Shown: one piece after another, positions 7,825 to 18,287 of the stretch | Numbering within the stretch: the first letter of the stretch is position 1 | Layout: each line of letters starts with the position of its first letter | Origin: an uncultured Lachnospiraceae bacterium | Lineage (GTDB): Bacteria > Bacillota > Clostridia > Lachnospirales > Lachnospiraceae | Direction: 5' to 3' | NCBI GenBank assembly: GCA_946414885.1 | Contig: CAMKQH010000019.1 | Location: 1 to 64,000, forward strand | DNA: 64,000 nt | Position numbers and translations under genes: made by a program | The notes under the pieces: generated by a model | Told to the model about the DNA's origin: nothing | Seen by the model: the letters and a program-made list of their open reading frames with translations, nothing else | Database searches by the model: none

Positions 7825-9147
7825 TTAATCCTGCAAAAATCCCTTGTAGTTGCGAACCAGCATCAAGGACTCTGCCTGCTTCAAGGTTTCGAGCACAACG
7901 CTCACTACGATGATAAGGCTCGTGCCTCCGAAGGAAACCTTCGCGCCGAAAACGCCCTGGAAAACATAGGGGATGACTGCCACGATGGTCAGTCCAACGG
8001 CTCCGATAAAAATGATATAGTTTAATACTTTGTTCAGATAATCGCTGGTAGGCTTACCAGGTCTGATACCCGGGATGAAGCCGCCCTGCTTTTTCATGTT
8101 GTCCGCCACCATCAAAGGATTGAAGGTGATGGAGGTGTAGAAGTATGCAAAGAAAACAATCATTGCAACATAGAATACTAATCCCAAGGTGTACTTGAAA
8201 TCAGCAGGATTACACCAGTAATCCGATCTAAGGCATCCATACACAAATCCCCAGAATCCGGTACCGGGCTGCACCTTCATGAAGGTACAGATCAGAATGG
8301 GCAACTGAAGAACGGAGGATGCGAAGATCACGGGGATAACGCCTGCGGTGTTCACGCGAAGCGGGATGTTGGAGGTCTGGCCGCCAACCATCTTTCTGCC
8401 CTGCATCTTTTTTGCATACTGTACGGGAATCTTGCGGGTTGCGCTGTTCAGAAGTACTACCAGCACGATCACTGCAAGGATCACTGCAATAATGATCACT
8501 GCAGCCAAAACCGCAGTTGCGGGAGCAATGCCCTCCTTCAGGACGAATTGCTGGAACAAGCTTGCAATGTCCTGTGGCATTCGGGAAACGATGTTGATCA
8601 CCAAGACAATGGAGATACCGTTTCCGATACCCTTCTCCGTAATGCGCTCGCCAATCCACATAAGGAGTGCGCTGCCGGCGGTAAGTGCTGCCGTAGCGAT
8701 GCAAACGTTAAACGGATCAAAGGAAGTAAGATACCCCTGATAACCAAAACCAATGACCATGGCCACGGACTGGATCAAAGCCAGGATAACGGTGAGATAT
8801 CTGGTGATGGAAGCAATTTTCTTTCTTCCGTCCTCACCATCGTTCTGCAATTCCTCAAGCTTTGGAATCGCGATGGTCATAAGCTGCATGATAATGGATG
8901 AAGTAATGTACGGGTTAATACCCAGGGCTAACACAGCCATCTGGCTGAAGGAACCACCTGTAATCGCATCGAAAAAACTGAAGGAATCGGCTGTGTTTGA
9001 TTCAAACCATGTTTTGAAAACCTCTCCATTGATACCCGGCGCCGGGATTTGTGATCCGAAACGGATCACAACCAGCATTCCAAAGGTAAACAGGAGCTTT
9101 TGTCTTAACTCCTTGATTTTAAATGCGTTTTTCAGTGTTGTAAGCAT
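7825..9147 (-). CDS. secY: Protein translocase subunit SecY
   Basis: The 440-residue, ten-helix channel subunit of the Sec translocon in the cytoplasmic membrane. Family blocks include RFGSQIPAPGIN in the first periplasmic region, the plug and helix 2b region (GINPYITSSIIMQLM), and the cytoplasmic loop with GQTSNIPLRVNTAGVIPVIFA. The ATG at 9147 overlaps the rplO stop codon in TAATG, indicating translational coupling. Its place after rplO is standard. Confidence 0.97.
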   Translation of the reverse strand: MLTTLKNAFKIKELRQKLLFTFGMLVVIRFGSQIPAPGINGEVFKTWFESNTADSFSFFDAITGGSFSQMAVLALGINPYITSSIIMQLMTIAIPKLEELQNDGEDGRKKIASITRYLTVILALIQSVAMVIGFGYQGYLTSFDPFNVCIATAALTAGSALLMWIGERITEKGIGNGISIVLVINIVSRMPQDIASLFQQFVLKEGIAPATAVLAAVIIIAVILAVIVLVVLLNSATRKIPVQYAKKMQGRKMVGGQTSNIPLRVNTAGVIPVIFASSVLQLPILICTFMKVQPGTGFWGFVYGCLRSDYWCNPADFKYTLGLVFYVAMIVFFAYFYTSITFNPLMVADNMKKQGGFIPGIRPGKPTSDYLNKVLNYIIFIGAVGLTIVAVIPYVFQGVFGAKVSFGGTSLIIVVSVVLETLKQAESLMLVRNYKGFLQD

Positions 9148-9590
9148 TAGATCACCTCTGCTGTTCCACCGAGAGCCTCGATCTTCTCCTTTGCGGTTGC
9201 ACTAAATGCATTCACCTTTACGTCGAGCTTCTTGGTCAGTTCTCCGTTTCCGAGTATCTTTACGCCATCTCTGACTTCTTTGATGATACCTGCTGCAAGA
9301 AGTGCTTCTACGTCTACGGTAGCACCATTCTCGAACTGCTTCTCAAGAACGCTCAGATTGATGCTAACGATTTCCTTGCTGTTTCTATTGGTGAAGCCTC
9401 TCTTCGGGATACGTCTGTACAGAGGCATCTGGCCGCCTTCGAAACCAGGTCTGGGTGCTCCACTACGAGCCTTCTGACCCTTGTGACCCTTACCAGCGGT
9501 CTTGCCATTTCCTGAACCGTGTCCACGGCCTCTTCTGAAATTATTACTGTGCTTAGAGCCTTCAGCGGGGCTTAAATTGGATAAATCCAT
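9147..9590 (-). CDS. rplO: 50S ribosomal protein L15
   Basis: An L15 protein of 147 residues with the glycine-rich N-terminal extension ([21 protein letters not shown]) that reaches into the 23S rRNA core, and a compact C-terminal domain. The ATG at 9590 is preferred over an in-frame GTG three codons earlier because AAGGAGG lies 8 bases upstream of it and [12 protein letters not shown] is the family N-terminus. Confidence 0.97.
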   Translation of the reverse strand: MDLSNLSPAEGSKHSNNFRRGRGHGSGNGKTAGKGHKGQKARSGAPRPGFEGGQMPLYRRIPKRGFTNRNSKEIVSINLSVLEKQFENGATVDVEALLAAGIIKEVRDGVKILGNGELTKKLDVKVNAFSATAKEKIEALGGTAEVI

Positions 9591-9611
9591 TCCTAACACC
9601 TCCTTGTCTGA

Positions 9612-9803
9612 TTAGTTTTCTTCAATTTCTTCCACTTTGAGCATGTGGCCTACCAGACGGATCTGGCCTCTGGTCGCCTCATTGTCAGGAAGAATAACGG
9701 TCTTGCCGATCTTGCGAAGTCCCATGGATTCCACGATTGCCTTGTTCTTGGGAACAGCACCGATGGTGGACTTTGCTAAAGTAATCTTTAACTTCTTTGC
9801 CAT
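9612..9803 (-). CDS. rpmD: 50S ribosomal protein L30
   Basis: A small L30 of 63 residues with the characteristic LKITLAKSTIGAVPKNK start and the conserved LGLRKIGKTV-like block (MGLRKIGKTVILPDN). The length is normal for bacteria. It lies between rpsE and rplO with short gaps on both sides. Confidence 0.96.
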   Translation of the reverse strand: MAKKLKITLAKSTIGAVPKNKAIVESMGLRKIGKTVILPDNEATRGQIRLVGHMLKVEEIEEN

Positions 9804-9817
9804 GATTTTGCTCCTTT

Positions 9818-10327
9818 CTAGGCTAAAATCTCTTCAACGGATTTGCCACGGTTCTTAGCCACTTCTTCGGGAGCCTTCAGCTGGGACAAACCCGAAATGG
9901 TTGCAAGAACAACGTTCTGCTTATTGTTGGAACCAAGAGACTTGGTACGAATGTTCTTGATGCCTGCAAGCTCACATACCACGCGGGCAGGACCGCCTGC
10001 GATGATACCGGTACCTTCCGGAGCCTTCTTCAGCAGTACGTTTGCGGAACCGTACTTACCAACGAAATCATGGGTGATGGAATTGTTCTCATCCAATGCG
10101 ATGCTAACGATGTGCTTCTCAGCATCTTCCTTACCCTTGCGGATTGCTTCGGGAATTTCAACAGCCTTGCCAAGACCTGCGCCAACGTGTCCTGCGCCGT
10201 CGCCAACTACTACGAGTGCGGTGAAACGCATGGTACGTCCACCTTTAACGGTCTTTGCTACGCGCTTGATGGTTACAACCTTATCGGTGAGCTCCAACTG
10301 GCTTGCATCTATGATCGTATGTTTCAT
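9818..10327 (-). CDS. rpsE: 30S ribosomal protein S5
   Basis: S5, 169 residues, lines the mRNA entry tunnel and affects decoding fidelity. The double-stranded-RNA-binding fold ([19 protein letters not shown], then [17 protein letters not shown]) is followed by the C-terminal domain with the block [13 protein letters not shown]. The start [16 protein letters not shown] is typical for Lachnospiraceae. Confidence 0.97.
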   Translation of the reverse strand: MKHTIIDASQLELTDKVVTIKRVAKTVKGGRTMRFTALVVVGDGAGHVGAGLGKAVEIPEAIRKGKEDAEKHIVSIALDENNSITHDFVGKYGSANVLLKKAPEGTGIIAGGPARVVCELAGIKNIRTKSLGSNNKQNVVLATISGLSQLKAPEEVAKNRGKSVEEILA

Positions 10328-10347
10328 GACGTCTTCCTCTTCCTTTC

Positions 10348-10716
10348 CTAGAATTCCAAGCCAGCTTCTCTGGCTGCCTCTGCAAGTGCTGCAATCTTAC
10401 CCTGGTAAATGAAGCCGCCTCTGTCGAAAACAACTTCCTTGATGCCTTTTTCAATTGCGCGCTTTGCAATTACGGTTCCCAGATATGCTGCAGCATCCAC
10501 GGTGTCAGTCTGCTCAAGCTCACCCTTGATCTCTTTCTCAAGAGTGGAAGCAGCTACCAGCGTGTTTCCAACGGTATCGTCAATGATCTGCGCATACATG
10601 TGCTTGTTGCTTCTGAACACTGCAAGACGAGGTCTTTCAGCAGTGCCGCTGAAGCGGTTACGTATTCTCATGTGCTTTTTAGCACGTACTTCTTGTCTGG
10701 ATTCCTTACTAACCAT
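10348..10716 (-). CDS. rplR: 50S ribosomal protein L18
   Basis: L18, a 5S rRNA-binding protein of 122 residues. The basic N-terminus ([19 protein letters not shown]) and the core [20 protein letters not shown] are diagnostic. Two in-frame ATGs exist, at 10722 and 10716. I choose 10716 because AAGGAG then stands 9 bases away rather than 3, but the difference is only two residues. Confidence 0.95.
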   Translation of the reverse strand: MVSKESRQEVRAKKHMRIRNRFSGTAERPRLAVFRSNKHMYAQIIDDTVGNTLVAASTLEKEIKGELEQTDTVDAAAYLGTVIAKRAIEKGIKEVVFDRGGFIYQGKIAALAEAAREAGLEF

Positions 10717-10737
10717 CTTCATACACTCCTTATCTTA

Positions 10738-11286
10738 TTATTTCTTACCCTTACCAGTCTTGCCTTCTTTACGTCTAATGGTTTCAGTAGCATACTTAAT
10801 ACCCTTACCCTTGTAAGGCTCAGGTCTTCTCTTGTCTCTGATCTCTGCTGCGTACTGACCAACCTTCTCCTTATCAATACCCTTGATAATGATGATGTTC
10901 TGGCCATCTACTACAGACTCGATTCCTTCGGGATCCTGCATCTCAACCGGATGAGAGTAACCAAGGTTCAGGGTCAGCTTCTTGCCGGACTTTGCAGCCC
11001 TGTAACCAACGCCGTTAACCTCAAGCTTCTTCTCGTACCCTTCCGTTACGCCAACAACCATGTTGTTGATCAGGGTTCTGGTGAGTCCGTGAAGGGACTT
11101 CATCTTCTTCAAGTCATTGGGTCTGCTAACGGTTACTTCTGCGCCCTCAAGCTTGATCTCCATCTCTGCGGGTAATACTCTCTCAAGAGTTCCCTTAGGT
11201 CCTTTGACAGTTACCTTATTATTTTCTGCTATGTCTACAGTTACGCCTGCAGGAATAGCGATTGGCATTCTACCGATTCTGGACAT
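10738..11286 (-). CDS. rplF: 50S ribosomal protein L6
   Basis: L6, 182 residues, made of two duplicated alpha/beta domains and bound near the factor-binding site of the 50S subunit. It begins [15 protein letters not shown]. The C-terminal signature [14 protein letters not shown] is complete. The length matches the family (about 178). Confidence 0.97.
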   Translation of the reverse strand: MSRIGRMPIAIPAGVTVDIAENNKVTVKGPKGTLERVLPAEMEIKLEGAEVTVSRPNDLKKMKSLHGLTRTLINNMVVGVTEGYEKKLEVNGVGYRAAKSGKKLTLNLGYSHPVEMQDPEGIESVVDGQNIIIIKGIDKEKVGQYAAEIRDKRRPEPYKGKGIKYATETIRRKEGKTGKGKK

Positions 11287-11323
11287 GCCCGTACCTCCTA
11301 AATATATTTTGAATAATTAATAG

Positions 11324-11725
11324 TTACCAAACGAAAGCGAGTACTTCTCCACCTACCTGGAGCTCACGAGCCTTCTTGTCCGTGATAACGCCCTGGTTGG
11401 TAGAAATGATTGCAATGCCAAGTCCGCCGAGAACTCTGGGAAGCTCTTCCTTGCCTGCGTATACGCGAAGGCCGGGCTTGGAAATTCTCTTGATACCGGA
11501 GATGATCTTCTCGTTCTTATCTGCACCATACTTTAAGGTGATGCGGATCGTCTTGAAGTTGCCCTCGTCAATCAGATCGTACTTCTTAATAAATCCTTCA
11601 TCCAGAAGAATCTGCGCGATAGCCAGCTTCATCTTGGAAGAGGGAACGTCAACCGTGTCATGCTTTGCAGTATTTGCATTGCGGATTCTTGTGAGCATAT
11701 CTGCAATAGGATCACTCATAGCCAT
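11324..11725 (-). CDS. rpsH: 30S ribosomal protein S8
   Basis: S8, 133 residues, a primary 16S rRNA binder and the spc-operon autogenous repressor in E. coli. The [16 protein letters not shown]-terminus and the C-terminal [22 protein letters not shown] block are typical. The ATG at 11725 has GGAGG 10 bases upstream. A second ATG two codons later is also possible. Confidence 0.97.
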   Translation of the reverse strand: MAMSDPIADMLTRIRNANTAKHDTVDVPSSKMKLAIAQILLDEGFIKKYDLIDEGNFKTIRITLKYGADKNEKIISGIKRISKPGLRVYAGKEELPRVLGGLGIAIISTNQGVITDKKARELQVGGEVLAFVW

Positions 11726-11744
11726 TTTCGTATTTCCTCCTTCC

Positions 11745-11930
11745 TTACCAACTTGCCTTCTTTACGCCAGGGATCTGACCCTTGTACGCGAGTTCACGGA
11801 AGCAAACTCTGCAGATTCCGTACTTTCTCAGAACGGAATGAGGGCGTCCGCAAATGTTGCAACGGGTGTAAGCCTGGGTAGAGAACTTAGGCTTGCGCTG
11901 CTGTTTAATTTTCATTGATGTCTTTGCCAT
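11745..11930 (-). CDS. rpsZ: 30S ribosomal protein S14, type Z
   Basis: The short, 61-residue zinc form of S14. Cysteines C24, C27, C40 and C43 form the zinc site. The core [19 protein letters not shown] is diagnostic. It lies between rplE and rpsH as in other Firmicutes. Confidence 0.97.
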   Translation of the reverse strand: MAKTSMKIKQQRKPKFSTQAYTRCNICGRPHSVLRKYGICRVCFRELAYKGQIPGVKKASW

Positions 11931-11947
11931 CAGAATTTACCTCCTTA

Positions 11948-12487
11948 TTATTTCGCGAACGGCATGTTGAACAGGGTTAACAGTTCACGTGCCTCTTCAT
12001 CGGTCTTAGCCGTGGTAACAAAGATGATGTCCATACCGCGGGTCTTGTCAATCTTATCGTACTCGATCTCAGGGAAGATGAACTGCTCCTTGATGCCAAG
12101 TGCATAGTTTCCTCTGCCATCGAAACCGTTGGGATTAACGCCTCTGAAGTCACGTACTCGAGGTAATGCAAGGTTTACAAGACGATCCAAAAACTCATAC
12201 ATCTTCTCGCCGCGAAGGGTAACCTTACAACCGATTGCCATGCCCTCACGGATCTTGAAGTTTGCGATGGATTTCTTTGCCTTGGTGAGAACAGCCTTCT
12301 GACCGGTGATCTGCTCCATGTCATGTACTGCGTTCTCAAGAGTCTTTGCGTTGTCCTTTGCTTCACCAACGCCCATATTTACAACGATCTTGTCAAGCTT
12401 AGGAACTTCCATTACGTTCTTATAACCGAACTTCTTGGTCATTGCAGCAACAATCTCGTCTTTATATAAATCTTTCAGTCTTGCCAC
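11948..12487 (-). CDS. rplE: 50S ribosomal protein L5
   Basis: L5, 179 residues, part of the central protuberance where it binds 5S rRNA and contacts P-site tRNA. Conserved blocks include [19 protein letters not shown], the [15 protein letters not shown] region and the C-terminal [18 protein letters not shown]. The length is as expected. Confidence 0.97.
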   Translation of the reverse strand: MARLKDLYKDEIVAAMTKKFGYKNVMEVPKLDKIVVNMGVGEAKDNAKTLENAVHDMEQITGQKAVLTKAKKSIANFKIREGMAIGCKVTLRGEKMYEFLDRLVNLALPRVRDFRGVNPNGFDGRGNYALGIKEQFIFPEIEYDKIDKTRGMDIIFVTTAKTDEEARELLTLFNMPFAK

Positions 12488-12510
12488 GTATTTGTCCTCC
12501 TTCCCATTGA

Positions 12511-12822
12511 TTAGTCGATCACTTCGCCAGTCTTCTTGGCAAAGCGAACCTTCTTATCTCCGTCCATCTTGAAGCCAACTCTGGTGGGCTGACCCTTGAC
12601 AACCAGCATAACGTTGGAAATGTCAATCGGAGCTTCCTTCTGGATGATGCCTCCATCGGGATTTGCCTGGGAGGGCTTAGCGTGCTTGGTAACTTTGTTA
12701 ACGCCTTCAACCAGGATCTTGTGATTCTTTACGTCTACGGAGAGGACCTTGCCCTCTGCGCCTGCGTCTTTACCGGCGATGACCTTAACGGTCTCACCCT
12801 TCTTAATCTTCAACGAAGCCAT
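12511..12822 (-). CDS. rplX: 50S ribosomal protein L24
   Basis: L24, 103 residues, an early assembly factor located near the tunnel exit. The KOW motif lies at about residues 7-33 ([20 protein letters not shown]). The rest shows the family pattern [11 protein letters not shown] and [10 protein letters not shown]. The gene follows rplN after 12 bp. Confidence 0.97.
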   Translation of the reverse strand: MASLKIKKGETVKVIAGKDAGAEGKVLSVDVKNHKILVEGVNKVTKHAKPSQANPDGGIIQKEAPIDISNVMLVVKGQPTRVGFKMDGDKKVRFAKKTGEVID

Positions 12823-12834
12823 GTGGTTACCTCC

Positions 12835-13203
12835 TTACAGTACTTCGGGAGCCAGAGAAACGATCTTCATAAACTGTTTCTCACGAAGCTCTCTTGCAAC
12901 GGGTCCAAAGATACGAGTTCCTCTGGGAGTCTTGTCATCCTTGATGATCACTGCTGCATTCTCGTCAAACTTAATGTAGGAACCGTCTTTACGGCGAGCG
13001 CCCTTAACGGTACGAACCACAACAGCCTTCACTACGTCACCCTTCTTTACAACGCCGCCTGGTGTTGCATCTTTAACGGAAGCAACGATGATGTCGCCAA
13101 TCGCCGCATATCTTCTTGTAGATCCGCCCATAACACGGATGCAAAGCAGTTCCTTCGCGCCGGTGTTATCAGCAACCTTCAGTCTAGTTTCCTGCTGAAC
13201 CAT
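12835..13203 (-). CDS. rplN: 50S ribosomal protein L14
   Basis: L14, 122 residues, at the subunit interface and the binding site of the silencing factor RsfS. The start [18 protein letters not shown] and the block [16 protein letters not shown] are diagnostic. The length is exactly that of the family. Confidence 0.98.
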   Translation of the reverse strand: MVQQETRLKVADNTGAKELLCIRVMGGSTRRYAAIGDIIVASVKDATPGGVVKKGDVVKAVVVRTVKGARRKDGSYIKFDENAAVIIKDDKTPRGTRIFGPVARELREKQFMKIVSLAPEVL

Positions 13204-13218
13204 GATTCTTCCTCCTAA

Positions 13219-13476
13219 TTATTTCACTTTCTCTACGATCTCGACAAGTCTCCATCTCTTGTCCTTGGACAGAGGTCTCGTCTCCATAACCTTTACGGTG
13301 TCGCCAATGCTGCACTCGTTGTTCTCGTCATGAGCCTTCAGCTTGTAGGTTTCCTTTACGATCTTCTTGTAAAGGGGATGAGCTACGTGCTCCTCGATCG
13401 CTACAACGATCGTCTTATCCATCTTATTGCTAACGACCTTACCGATACGGGTCTTTCTTAAATTTCTCTCTTCCAC
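13219..13476 (-). CDS. rpsQ: 30S ribosomal protein S17
   Basis: S17, 85 residues, an OB-fold primary 16S rRNA binder. Conserved blocks are [26 protein letters not shown] and the C-terminal [14 protein letters not shown]. It sits between rpmC and rplN. Confidence 0.97.
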   Translation of the reverse strand: MEERNLRKTRIGKVVSNKMDKTIVVAIEEHVAHPLYKKIVKETYKLKAHDENNECSIGDTVKVMETRPLSKDKRWRLVEIVEKVK

Positions 13477-13490
13477 GGCTGATCTCCTTT

Positions 13491-13694
13491 CTACGCGTTA
13501 GCCTTCTGGTTCATAACGGTCTGGATGCGGGCGATGTTCTTGCGAACTTCCTTGATCCTAGCCGTGTTGTCCAGCTGGTTCGTAGCGTTCTGGAATCTCA
13601 AATTGAAAAGCTCCTTCTTTGCAGATACGAGCTCAGCTGCAAGCTCTGCAGCATTCTTGGTCTGTAACTCTTCTACGTATTTATTAGTTTTCAT
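13491..13694 (-). CDS. rpmC: 50S ribosomal protein L29
   Basis: L29, 67 residues, a two-helix protein next to the tunnel exit. The start is the ATG at 13694 ([11 protein letters not shown]). The frame is open further upstream, but that part is coding for rplP in another frame and has no family resemblance. The gene overlaps the end of rplP by 11 bp, implying coupling. The motif [15 protein letters not shown] is diagnostic. Confidence 0.96.
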   Translation of the reverse strand: MKTNKYVEELQTKNAAELAAELVSAKKELFNLRFQNATNQLDNTARIKEVRKNIARIQTVMNQKANA

Positions 13695-14121
13695 TCTGCG
13701 CACCGCCTTCCAGATCTGCCTTAGAGACGATCTTACACTTGCAGGGAAGCTTGTGCATTGCCAGACGCAGTGCCTCACGTGCGGATTCCTCAGGAACTCC
13801 GCCGATCTCGAACATTACGCGGCCGGGCTTTACAACAGCTACCCAATACTCCAAAGTACCTTTACCGGAACCCATACGAGTTTCTGCAGGCTTTGCAGTT
13901 ACGGGCTTATCCGGGAAAATTTTGATCCAAACCTTACCAACACGCTTGGTGTATCTGGTAAGTGCAATACGGGCTGCCTCGATCTGATTGGACTTGATCC
14001 AACAAGGCTCAGTAGCTACCAAACCGAACTCACCATAGGTAAGGGTATTACCTCTGGAAGCCTTGCCGGCCATGGAGCCACGGAACTGCTTACGACGCTT
14101 TACTCTTTTCGGCATTAACAT
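13684..14121 (-). CDS. rplP: 50S ribosomal protein L16
   Basis: L16, 145 residues, bound close to the A site and the peptidyl transferase centre. The N-terminus [15 protein letters not shown] and the blocks [13 protein letters not shown] and [16 protein letters not shown] are typical. It starts 2 bp after the rpsC stop codon and overlaps rpmC at its end. Confidence 0.97.
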   Translation of the reverse strand: MLMPKRVKRRKQFRGSMAGKASRGNTLTYGEFGLVATEPCWIKSNQIEAARIALTRYTKRVGKVWIKIFPDKPVTAKPAETRMGSGKGTLEYWVAVVKPGRVMFEIGGVPEESAREALRLAMHKLPCKCKIVSKADLEGGAQNEN

Positions 14122-14123
14122 AA

Positions 14124-14783
14124 TTATTTATCGCTCCCTTCCGTCGGCTCTCCTTTTGTAGGAAGAATTTCGCCTTTATAAATCCAAACCTTGACACCAA
14201 CCTTACCATAGGTGGTATCAGCCTCTGCGAAGCCATAGTCGATGTCAGCTCTCAGAGTCTGCAGGGGAATGGTTCCCTCGCTGTAGAACTCACTTCTTGC
14301 GATGTCTGCACCGCCAAGACGGCCTGCGCATGCTGCCTTGATACCAAGGGCGCCAGCCTTCATGGTGCTAGCCATGCACTTCTTAACGGCACGTCTGTAG
14401 GATACACGGTTCTCAAGTTGCTGTGCAATGTTCTCAGCAACAAGCTGTGCATCTCTGTCAGGTCTCTTGATCTCCTTGATGTCAACCTGAACCTTCTTGC
14501 CAGTCATCTTAGCAAGCTCAGCCTTGGTTGCTTCAATGTCAGCGCCGCCGCGTCCGATGATCAGGCCGGGCTTTGCGGAGTAGATTACTACCTTTACTCT
14601 GTCGGACGTTCTCTCGATCTCAATCTTAGCAACGCCCGTGTTCTTTAACTTAGCCTTGAGGTGCTTTCTGATCTTGTAGTCCTCTGCAAGATAATCAGCA
14701 AACTCAGACTCAGCGTACCATCTGGAATCCCAATCTTTAATAACACCGACTCTTAAGCCGTGAGGATTAACTTTCTGTCCCAT
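14124..14783 (-). CDS. rpsC: 30S ribosomal protein S3
   Basis: S3, 219 residues, forms part of the mRNA entry helicase of the 30S subunit. The N-terminal KH domain carries the GRGG loop in [13 protein letters not shown]. The C-terminal domain contains [16 protein letters not shown] and the [14 protein letters not shown] block. The start [13 protein letters not shown] is standard. Confidence 0.97.
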   Translation of the reverse strand: MGQKVNPHGLRVGVIKDWDSRWYAESEFADYLAEDYKIRKHLKAKLKNTGVAKIEIERTSDRVKVVIYSAKPGLIIGRGGADIEATKAELAKMTGKKVQVDIKEIKRPDRDAQLVAENIAQQLENRVSYRRAVKKCMASTMKAGALGIKAACAGRLGGADIARSEFYSEGTIPLQTLRADIDYGFAEADTTYGKVGVKVWIYKGEILPTKGEPTEGSDK

Positions 14784-14803
14784 TGATTTCTTTGCTCCTT
14801 TCC

Positions 14804-15193
14804 CTACTTCTTCTCATCCAGCACTAAGGTAATGTGGCTCATGCGCTTCTCGATGCGATAAGCTCTGCCCTGTGCACGGGGTCTAACGCGCTTCATGATG
14901 GGTCCCTTGTTTGCATAGCACTCTGCTACGTACAGGTTCTCAGCCTTAAGTCCGTTGTTGTTTTCAGCGTTAGCAATTGCAGACTGAAGAAGCTTCTTTA
15001 CAAGGCTGGAAGCATATCTGGGATTGTACTCCAGGATTGCCAGTGCCTCGGTTACGCCCTTTCCTCTGATGGCATCCAGTACGAAGCAAGCCTTCGTTAC
15101 GGATACTCTAGCGAAAGACAGCTTTGCTGAAGGTCTTGTGTCCTTCTGAGCATTACGCTCTCTCTTGATTTGGGATCTATGTCCTTTAGCCAT
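14804..15193 (-). CDS. rplV: 50S ribosomal protein L22
   Basis: L22, 129 residues, whose beta-hairpin lines the narrow part of the nascent chain tunnel. The protein shows a basic N-terminus, the block [18 protein letters not shown] and the tunnel hairpin around [17 protein letters not shown]. It is separated from rpsS by a 123-bp structured spacer. Confidence 0.97.
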   Translation of the reverse strand: MAKGHRSQIKRERNAQKDTRPSAKLSFARVSVTKACFVLDAIRGKGVTEALAILEYNPRYASSLVKKLLQSAIANAENNNGLKAENLYVAECYANKGPIMKRVRPRAQGRAYRIEKRMSHITLVLDEKK

Positions 15194-15218
15194 AGATTTT
15201 GTCCTCCTTTTCTAATAA

Positions 15219-15301
15219 AACGCATCCGGTACGGCTCTATGCCGCAGCCGGACGGGTCAGCTTGCTGACCTGCGGTTGCCCTCTCCGGGCAGCCATGCGT
15301 T
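15219..15301 (-). other. Cloverleaf-like inverted-repeat structure between rpsS and rplV
   Basis: An 83-bp element closed by AACGCAT (15219-15225) with ATGCGTT (15295-15301) encloses three hairpins. These are CCGG..CCGG with an inner CGGC/GCCG (15226-15251), GGTCAGC/GCTGACC (15255-15270), and an 8-bp stem GGTTGCCC/GGGCAGCC (15274-15294). It is not a tRNA: there is no TTCRA T-loop and no CCA-proximal or anticodon arrangement. It lies in the only long gap between rpsS and rplV, so in the transcript it would be an intercistronic RNA structure. Confidence 0.65.
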
Positions 15302-15316
15302 GTTTACTGATTATTC

Positions 15317-15598
15317 TTACTTTACCTTGGACTTCTTCTCGTCCTTGCCGTGACCTCTGAAGGTTCTGGTAGCAACGAACTCGCCAAGCTTGTGACCAAC
15401 CATGTCCTCGGTAACGTATACCGGAACGTGCTTTCTGCCGTCATGAACTGCGATCGTGTGTCCTACAAAGGAAGGGAAAATTGTAGAACGGCGGGACCAG
15501 GTCTTTACAACCTGCTTCTGTCCGGATGCGTTCAGGGCATCTACTTTCTTCATCAGACTAGCGTCTGCGAAAGGTCCTTTTTTCAGTGATCTTGCCAT
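15317..15598 (-). CDS. rpsS: 30S ribosomal protein S19
   Basis: S19, 93 residues, in the 30S head, forming a complex with S13. The start [19 protein letters not shown] and the blocks [21 protein letters not shown] (here in part) and [14 protein letters not shown] are diagnostic. The length is normal. Confidence 0.97.
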   Translation of the reverse strand: MARSLKKGPFADASLMKKVDALNASGQKQVVKTWSRRSTIFPSFVGHTIAVHDGRKHVPVYVTEDMVGHKLGEFVATRTFRGHGKDEKKSKVK

Positions 15599-15616
15599 CG
15601 TCTTTTTCCTCCTCTA

Positions 15617-16459
15617 TTATTTGATTGCACGACCGTCGCGTCTTCTTACGATCAGCTTATTGGAAGCCTTCTTAGCCTTTCTGGTCTTCAGACCAAGAGC
15701 GGGCTTGCCCCAAGGAGTGGAAGGACCGGGACGACCGATACCGGTCTTACCCTCACCACCACCATGAGGATGGTCGTTCGGGTTCATAACGGAACCGCGT
15801 ACGGTGGGACGAATGCCCATGTGACGCTTGCGTCCAGCCTTGCCGACGTTGATCAGATTGTGATCGATGTTACCTACGATGCCGATGGTAGCGCGGCAAA
15901 CAAGGGGAACCATTCTCATCTCACCGGAGGGGAGACGAAGGGTTGCATACTTGCCTTCCTTTGCCATCAGCTGAGCGCTGTTACCAGCTGCGCGAACCAT
16001 CTGGCCGCCCTTGCCGGGATAGAGCTCAATGTTGTGTACCTGAGTACCTACGGGAATCTCGGAAAGAGGGAGGCAGTTGCCTACTCTTACCTCGGCGTGA
16101 GGTCCGTTCATAACCTTCATGCCGTCCGTAAGACCCTGAGGAGCGATGATGTAGGACTTGGTTCCGTCTGCATAGCAGATCAATGCGATGTTTGCAGATC
16201 TGTTGGGATCGTACTCGATACCCTTAACGATTGCAGGAACGCCGTCCTTATTTCTCTTGAAATCTACGATTCTGTACTGCGTTCTAACGCCGCCGCCCTG
16301 ATGACGAACGGTGATCTTACCCTGATTGTTACGTCCGGAATTCTTCTTCAGAGATACGGTAAGGCTCTTCTCAGGAGTCTTCTTGGTGATCTCAGAAAAG
16401 TCAGAACCGGTCATGTTTCTTCTAGAGGGTGTATAAGGTTTGTAAGTCTTAATACCCAT
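15617..16459 (-). CDS. rplB: 50S ribosomal protein L2
   Basis: L2, 280 residues, a primary 23S rRNA binder needed for subunit joining and for the peptidyl transferase centre. The start is the ATG at 16459 ([14 protein letters not shown]). An upstream in-frame extension of 17 codons has no family match. The highly conserved C-terminal loop [16 protein letters not shown] includes the histidine important for activity. Confidence 0.97.
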   Translation of the reverse strand: MGIKTYKPYTPSRRNMTGSDFSEITKKTPEKSLTVSLKKNSGRNNQGKITVRHQGGGVRTQYRIVDFKRNKDGVPAIVKGIEYDPNRSANIALICYADGTKSYIIAPQGLTDGMKVMNGPHAEVRVGNCLPLSEIPVGTQVHNIELYPGKGGQMVRAAGNSAQLMAKEGKYATLRLPSGEMRMVPLVCRATIGIVGNIDHNLINVGKAGRKRHMGIRPTVRGSVMNPNDHPHGGGEGKTGIGRPGPSTPWGKPALGLKTRKAKKASNKLIVRRRDGRAIK

Positions 16460-16526
16460 TGTTCTTTCTCCTTTTCTACTTGATTCTTTGCGCAGCGCTT
16501 TGCGCCGCATACGTTAATCCGGACGA

Positions 16527-16838
16527 TTACAGACCTGCGTAGATCTCAATGTCCTTGCTCTCAGCGGTAAGCTTCACAATGGCCTTCTTGGTCTTTGCGG
16601 TCTTGCCTTCGATGATGCCGGCTGCGGTACGTCTCGTCTTGGTCTTGCCATCACGATTCATAACGTTTACTTTCTCAACCTTAACGCCGTCAAACATCTT
16701 CTCAACAGCTTCCTTGATCTGAGACTTGTTAGCCTCGGTATTTACCAGGAAGGTATACTTCTTCTCGGCCGTGTCAGCCATGCTCTTCTCAGTGATCACG
16801 GGCTTCAGGATCACGTCATAATACTTAATGTCAGCCAT
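16527..16838 (-). CDS. rplW: 50S ribosomal protein L23
   Basis: L23, 103 residues, at the tunnel exit, where it is the docking site for trigger factor and SRP. The blocks [19 protein letters not shown] and [18 protein letters not shown] are typical. The ATG overlaps the rplD stop codon as TAATG, so the two are translationally coupled. Confidence 0.97.
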   Translation of the reverse strand: MADIKYYDVILKPVITEKSMADTAEKKYTFLVNTEANKSQIKEAVEKMFDGVKVEKVNVMNRDGKTKTRRTAAGIIEGKTAKTKKAIVKLTAESKDIEIYAGL

Positions 16839-17458
16839 TATGCATATACCTCCTCAATCTTGTTCACTGCATCCTTGGTGAGTACCAGGGTCTTTGCGTT
16901 CAGAATGTCATATACGTTGATCGCATTTACCAGAGTGGTGTTTACGTCTGCCACGTTCTTACCGGACATAACCACGTTCTGATCGTTCTCTGCAAGAACT
17001 ACCAGGCCCTTAACTACCTTAAGGTTTTTCATAACGTTTACGAAATTCTTGGTCTTGATCTCGTCGAACTTGAGCTCGTCAACGACGATCAGGTTGCCGC
17101 CTGCTACCTTATCGGACAGAACGGACTTCAGAGCTGCCTGCTTCTCTTTTCTGTTCATCTTGAAGCTGTAGTCTCTGGGAACGGGAGCGAATACAACTCC
17201 GCCGCCCTTCCATTGAGGAGCACGGATGGATCCCTGTCTAGCATGACCGGTTCCCTTCTGTCTCCAAGGCTTTCTTCCGCCTCCGGATACCTCAGCGCGG
17301 GTCTTTGCCTTCTGAGTACCCTGACGATTATTTGCAAGCTGCTGTACAACTGCCATGTGTACTAAGTGCTCGTTAACCTCTACACCAAATACGGCATCGT
17401 TTAATTCGATTGTACCAACTTCCTTGCCTTCCATATTATATACAGATACGTTTGCCAT
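16838..17458 (-). CDS. rplD: 50S ribosomal protein L4
   Basis: L4, 206 residues, with an extended loop reaching the nascent chain tunnel (the [23 protein letters not shown] block around residue 70). In E. coli L4 represses its own operon through the S10 leader. Whether the 285-base leader here works that way is open. The length is normal. Confidence 0.97.
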   Translation of the reverse strand: MANVSVYNMEGKEVGTIELNDAVFGVEVNEHLVHMAVVQQLANNRQGTQKAKTRAEVSGGGRKPWRQKGTGHARQGSIRAPQWKGGGVVFAPVPRDYSFKMNRKEKQAALKSVLSDKVAGGNLIVVDELKFDEIKTKNFVNVMKNLKVVKGLVVLAENDQNVVMSGKNVADVNTTLVNAINVYDILNAKTLVLTKDAVNKIEEVYA

Positions 17459-17484
17459 CTGATTGGTCCTCCTTTCTCCTTAAA

Positions 17485-18153
17485 CTAGCCTTCAACCTTA
17501 ACGGTCTCTTTGATGGTTACCAGAGCCTTCTTGGCGCCGGGTACTGCACCCTTTACAAGAAGAAGGTTCTTGTCAGCGTCTACTCTTACTACCTCGAGGT
17601 TCTGAACGGTTACCTTTACGCTACCCATGTGGCCAGGCATTCCCTTGCCCTTGAATACGCGGCTAGGTGAGGAACATGCACCGTTGGAACCCTGATGACG
17701 ATGGAACTTGGAACCGTGCTTCATGGGTCCTCTGTGCTGACCAAGTCTCTTGATCGCGCCCTGGAATCCCTTACCTTTGCTGATTGCAGTTGCGTCGATC
17801 TTGTCGCCTGCAGCAAAGATATCAGCCTTGATCTCATCGCCAAGCTTATAATCAGAAGCGTTCTCAAACTTGAACTCGCGAACGAATCTCTTCGCGGTTA
17901 CGCCAGCCTTCTTGAAGTGGCCAGCCTCAGCCTTGTTTACGCCGTGAGCGTGGATGAGCTTGCCCTCTTCGCTGTACTTTTCCTTCTTGTCTACAAAGCC
18001 AACCTGAACTGCGCTGTAGCCGTCGTTCTCAACGGTCTTTACCTGGGTAACTGCGCAAGGGCCAGCCTGAAGAACGGTTACGGGAACAAGAACGCCGTCT
18101 TCGTTAAAGATCTGGGTCATGCCGATCTTAGTTGCTAAAATCGCTTTCTTCAT
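17485..18153 (-). CDS. rplC: 50S ribosomal protein L3
   Basis: L3, 222 residues, one of the two assembly initiator proteins of the 50S subunit. The ATG at 18153 ([16 protein letters not shown]) is chosen because TGGAGGT lies upstream at a good distance and the family begins here. The frame stays open nine codons further. The core loop [18 protein letters not shown] and the MPGHMGS motif are present. Confidence 0.97.
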   Translation of the reverse strand: MKKAILATKIGMTQIFNEDGVLVPVTVLQAGPCAVTQVKTVENDGYSAVQVGFVDKKEKYSEEGKLIHAHGVNKAEAGHFKKAGVTAKRFVREFKFENASDYKLGDEIKADIFAAGDKIDATAISKGKGFQGAIKRLGQHRGPMKHGSKFHRHQGSNGACSSPSRVFKGKGMPGHMGSVKVTVQNLEVVRVDADKNLLLVKGAVPGAKKALVTIKETVKVEG

Positions 18154-18287
18154 TATTGGTTTTACCTCCATTTTTTTCATCTACATAGTGGACCGGGACA
18201 AGCCCGTTCATACGTCTAAGTAGAGGTTTTTTGTTACCGTTGCACTTTTGATTTGTTTCTTATAATAATAGATTTGCTGATCTCTTA

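Noticed and set aside
15219..15301. A possible tRNA gene, because of size and cloverleaf shape
   Set aside because: No T-loop consensus, no D-loop pattern, no plausible anticodon loop of 7 bases. The arms are in the wrong order and length.
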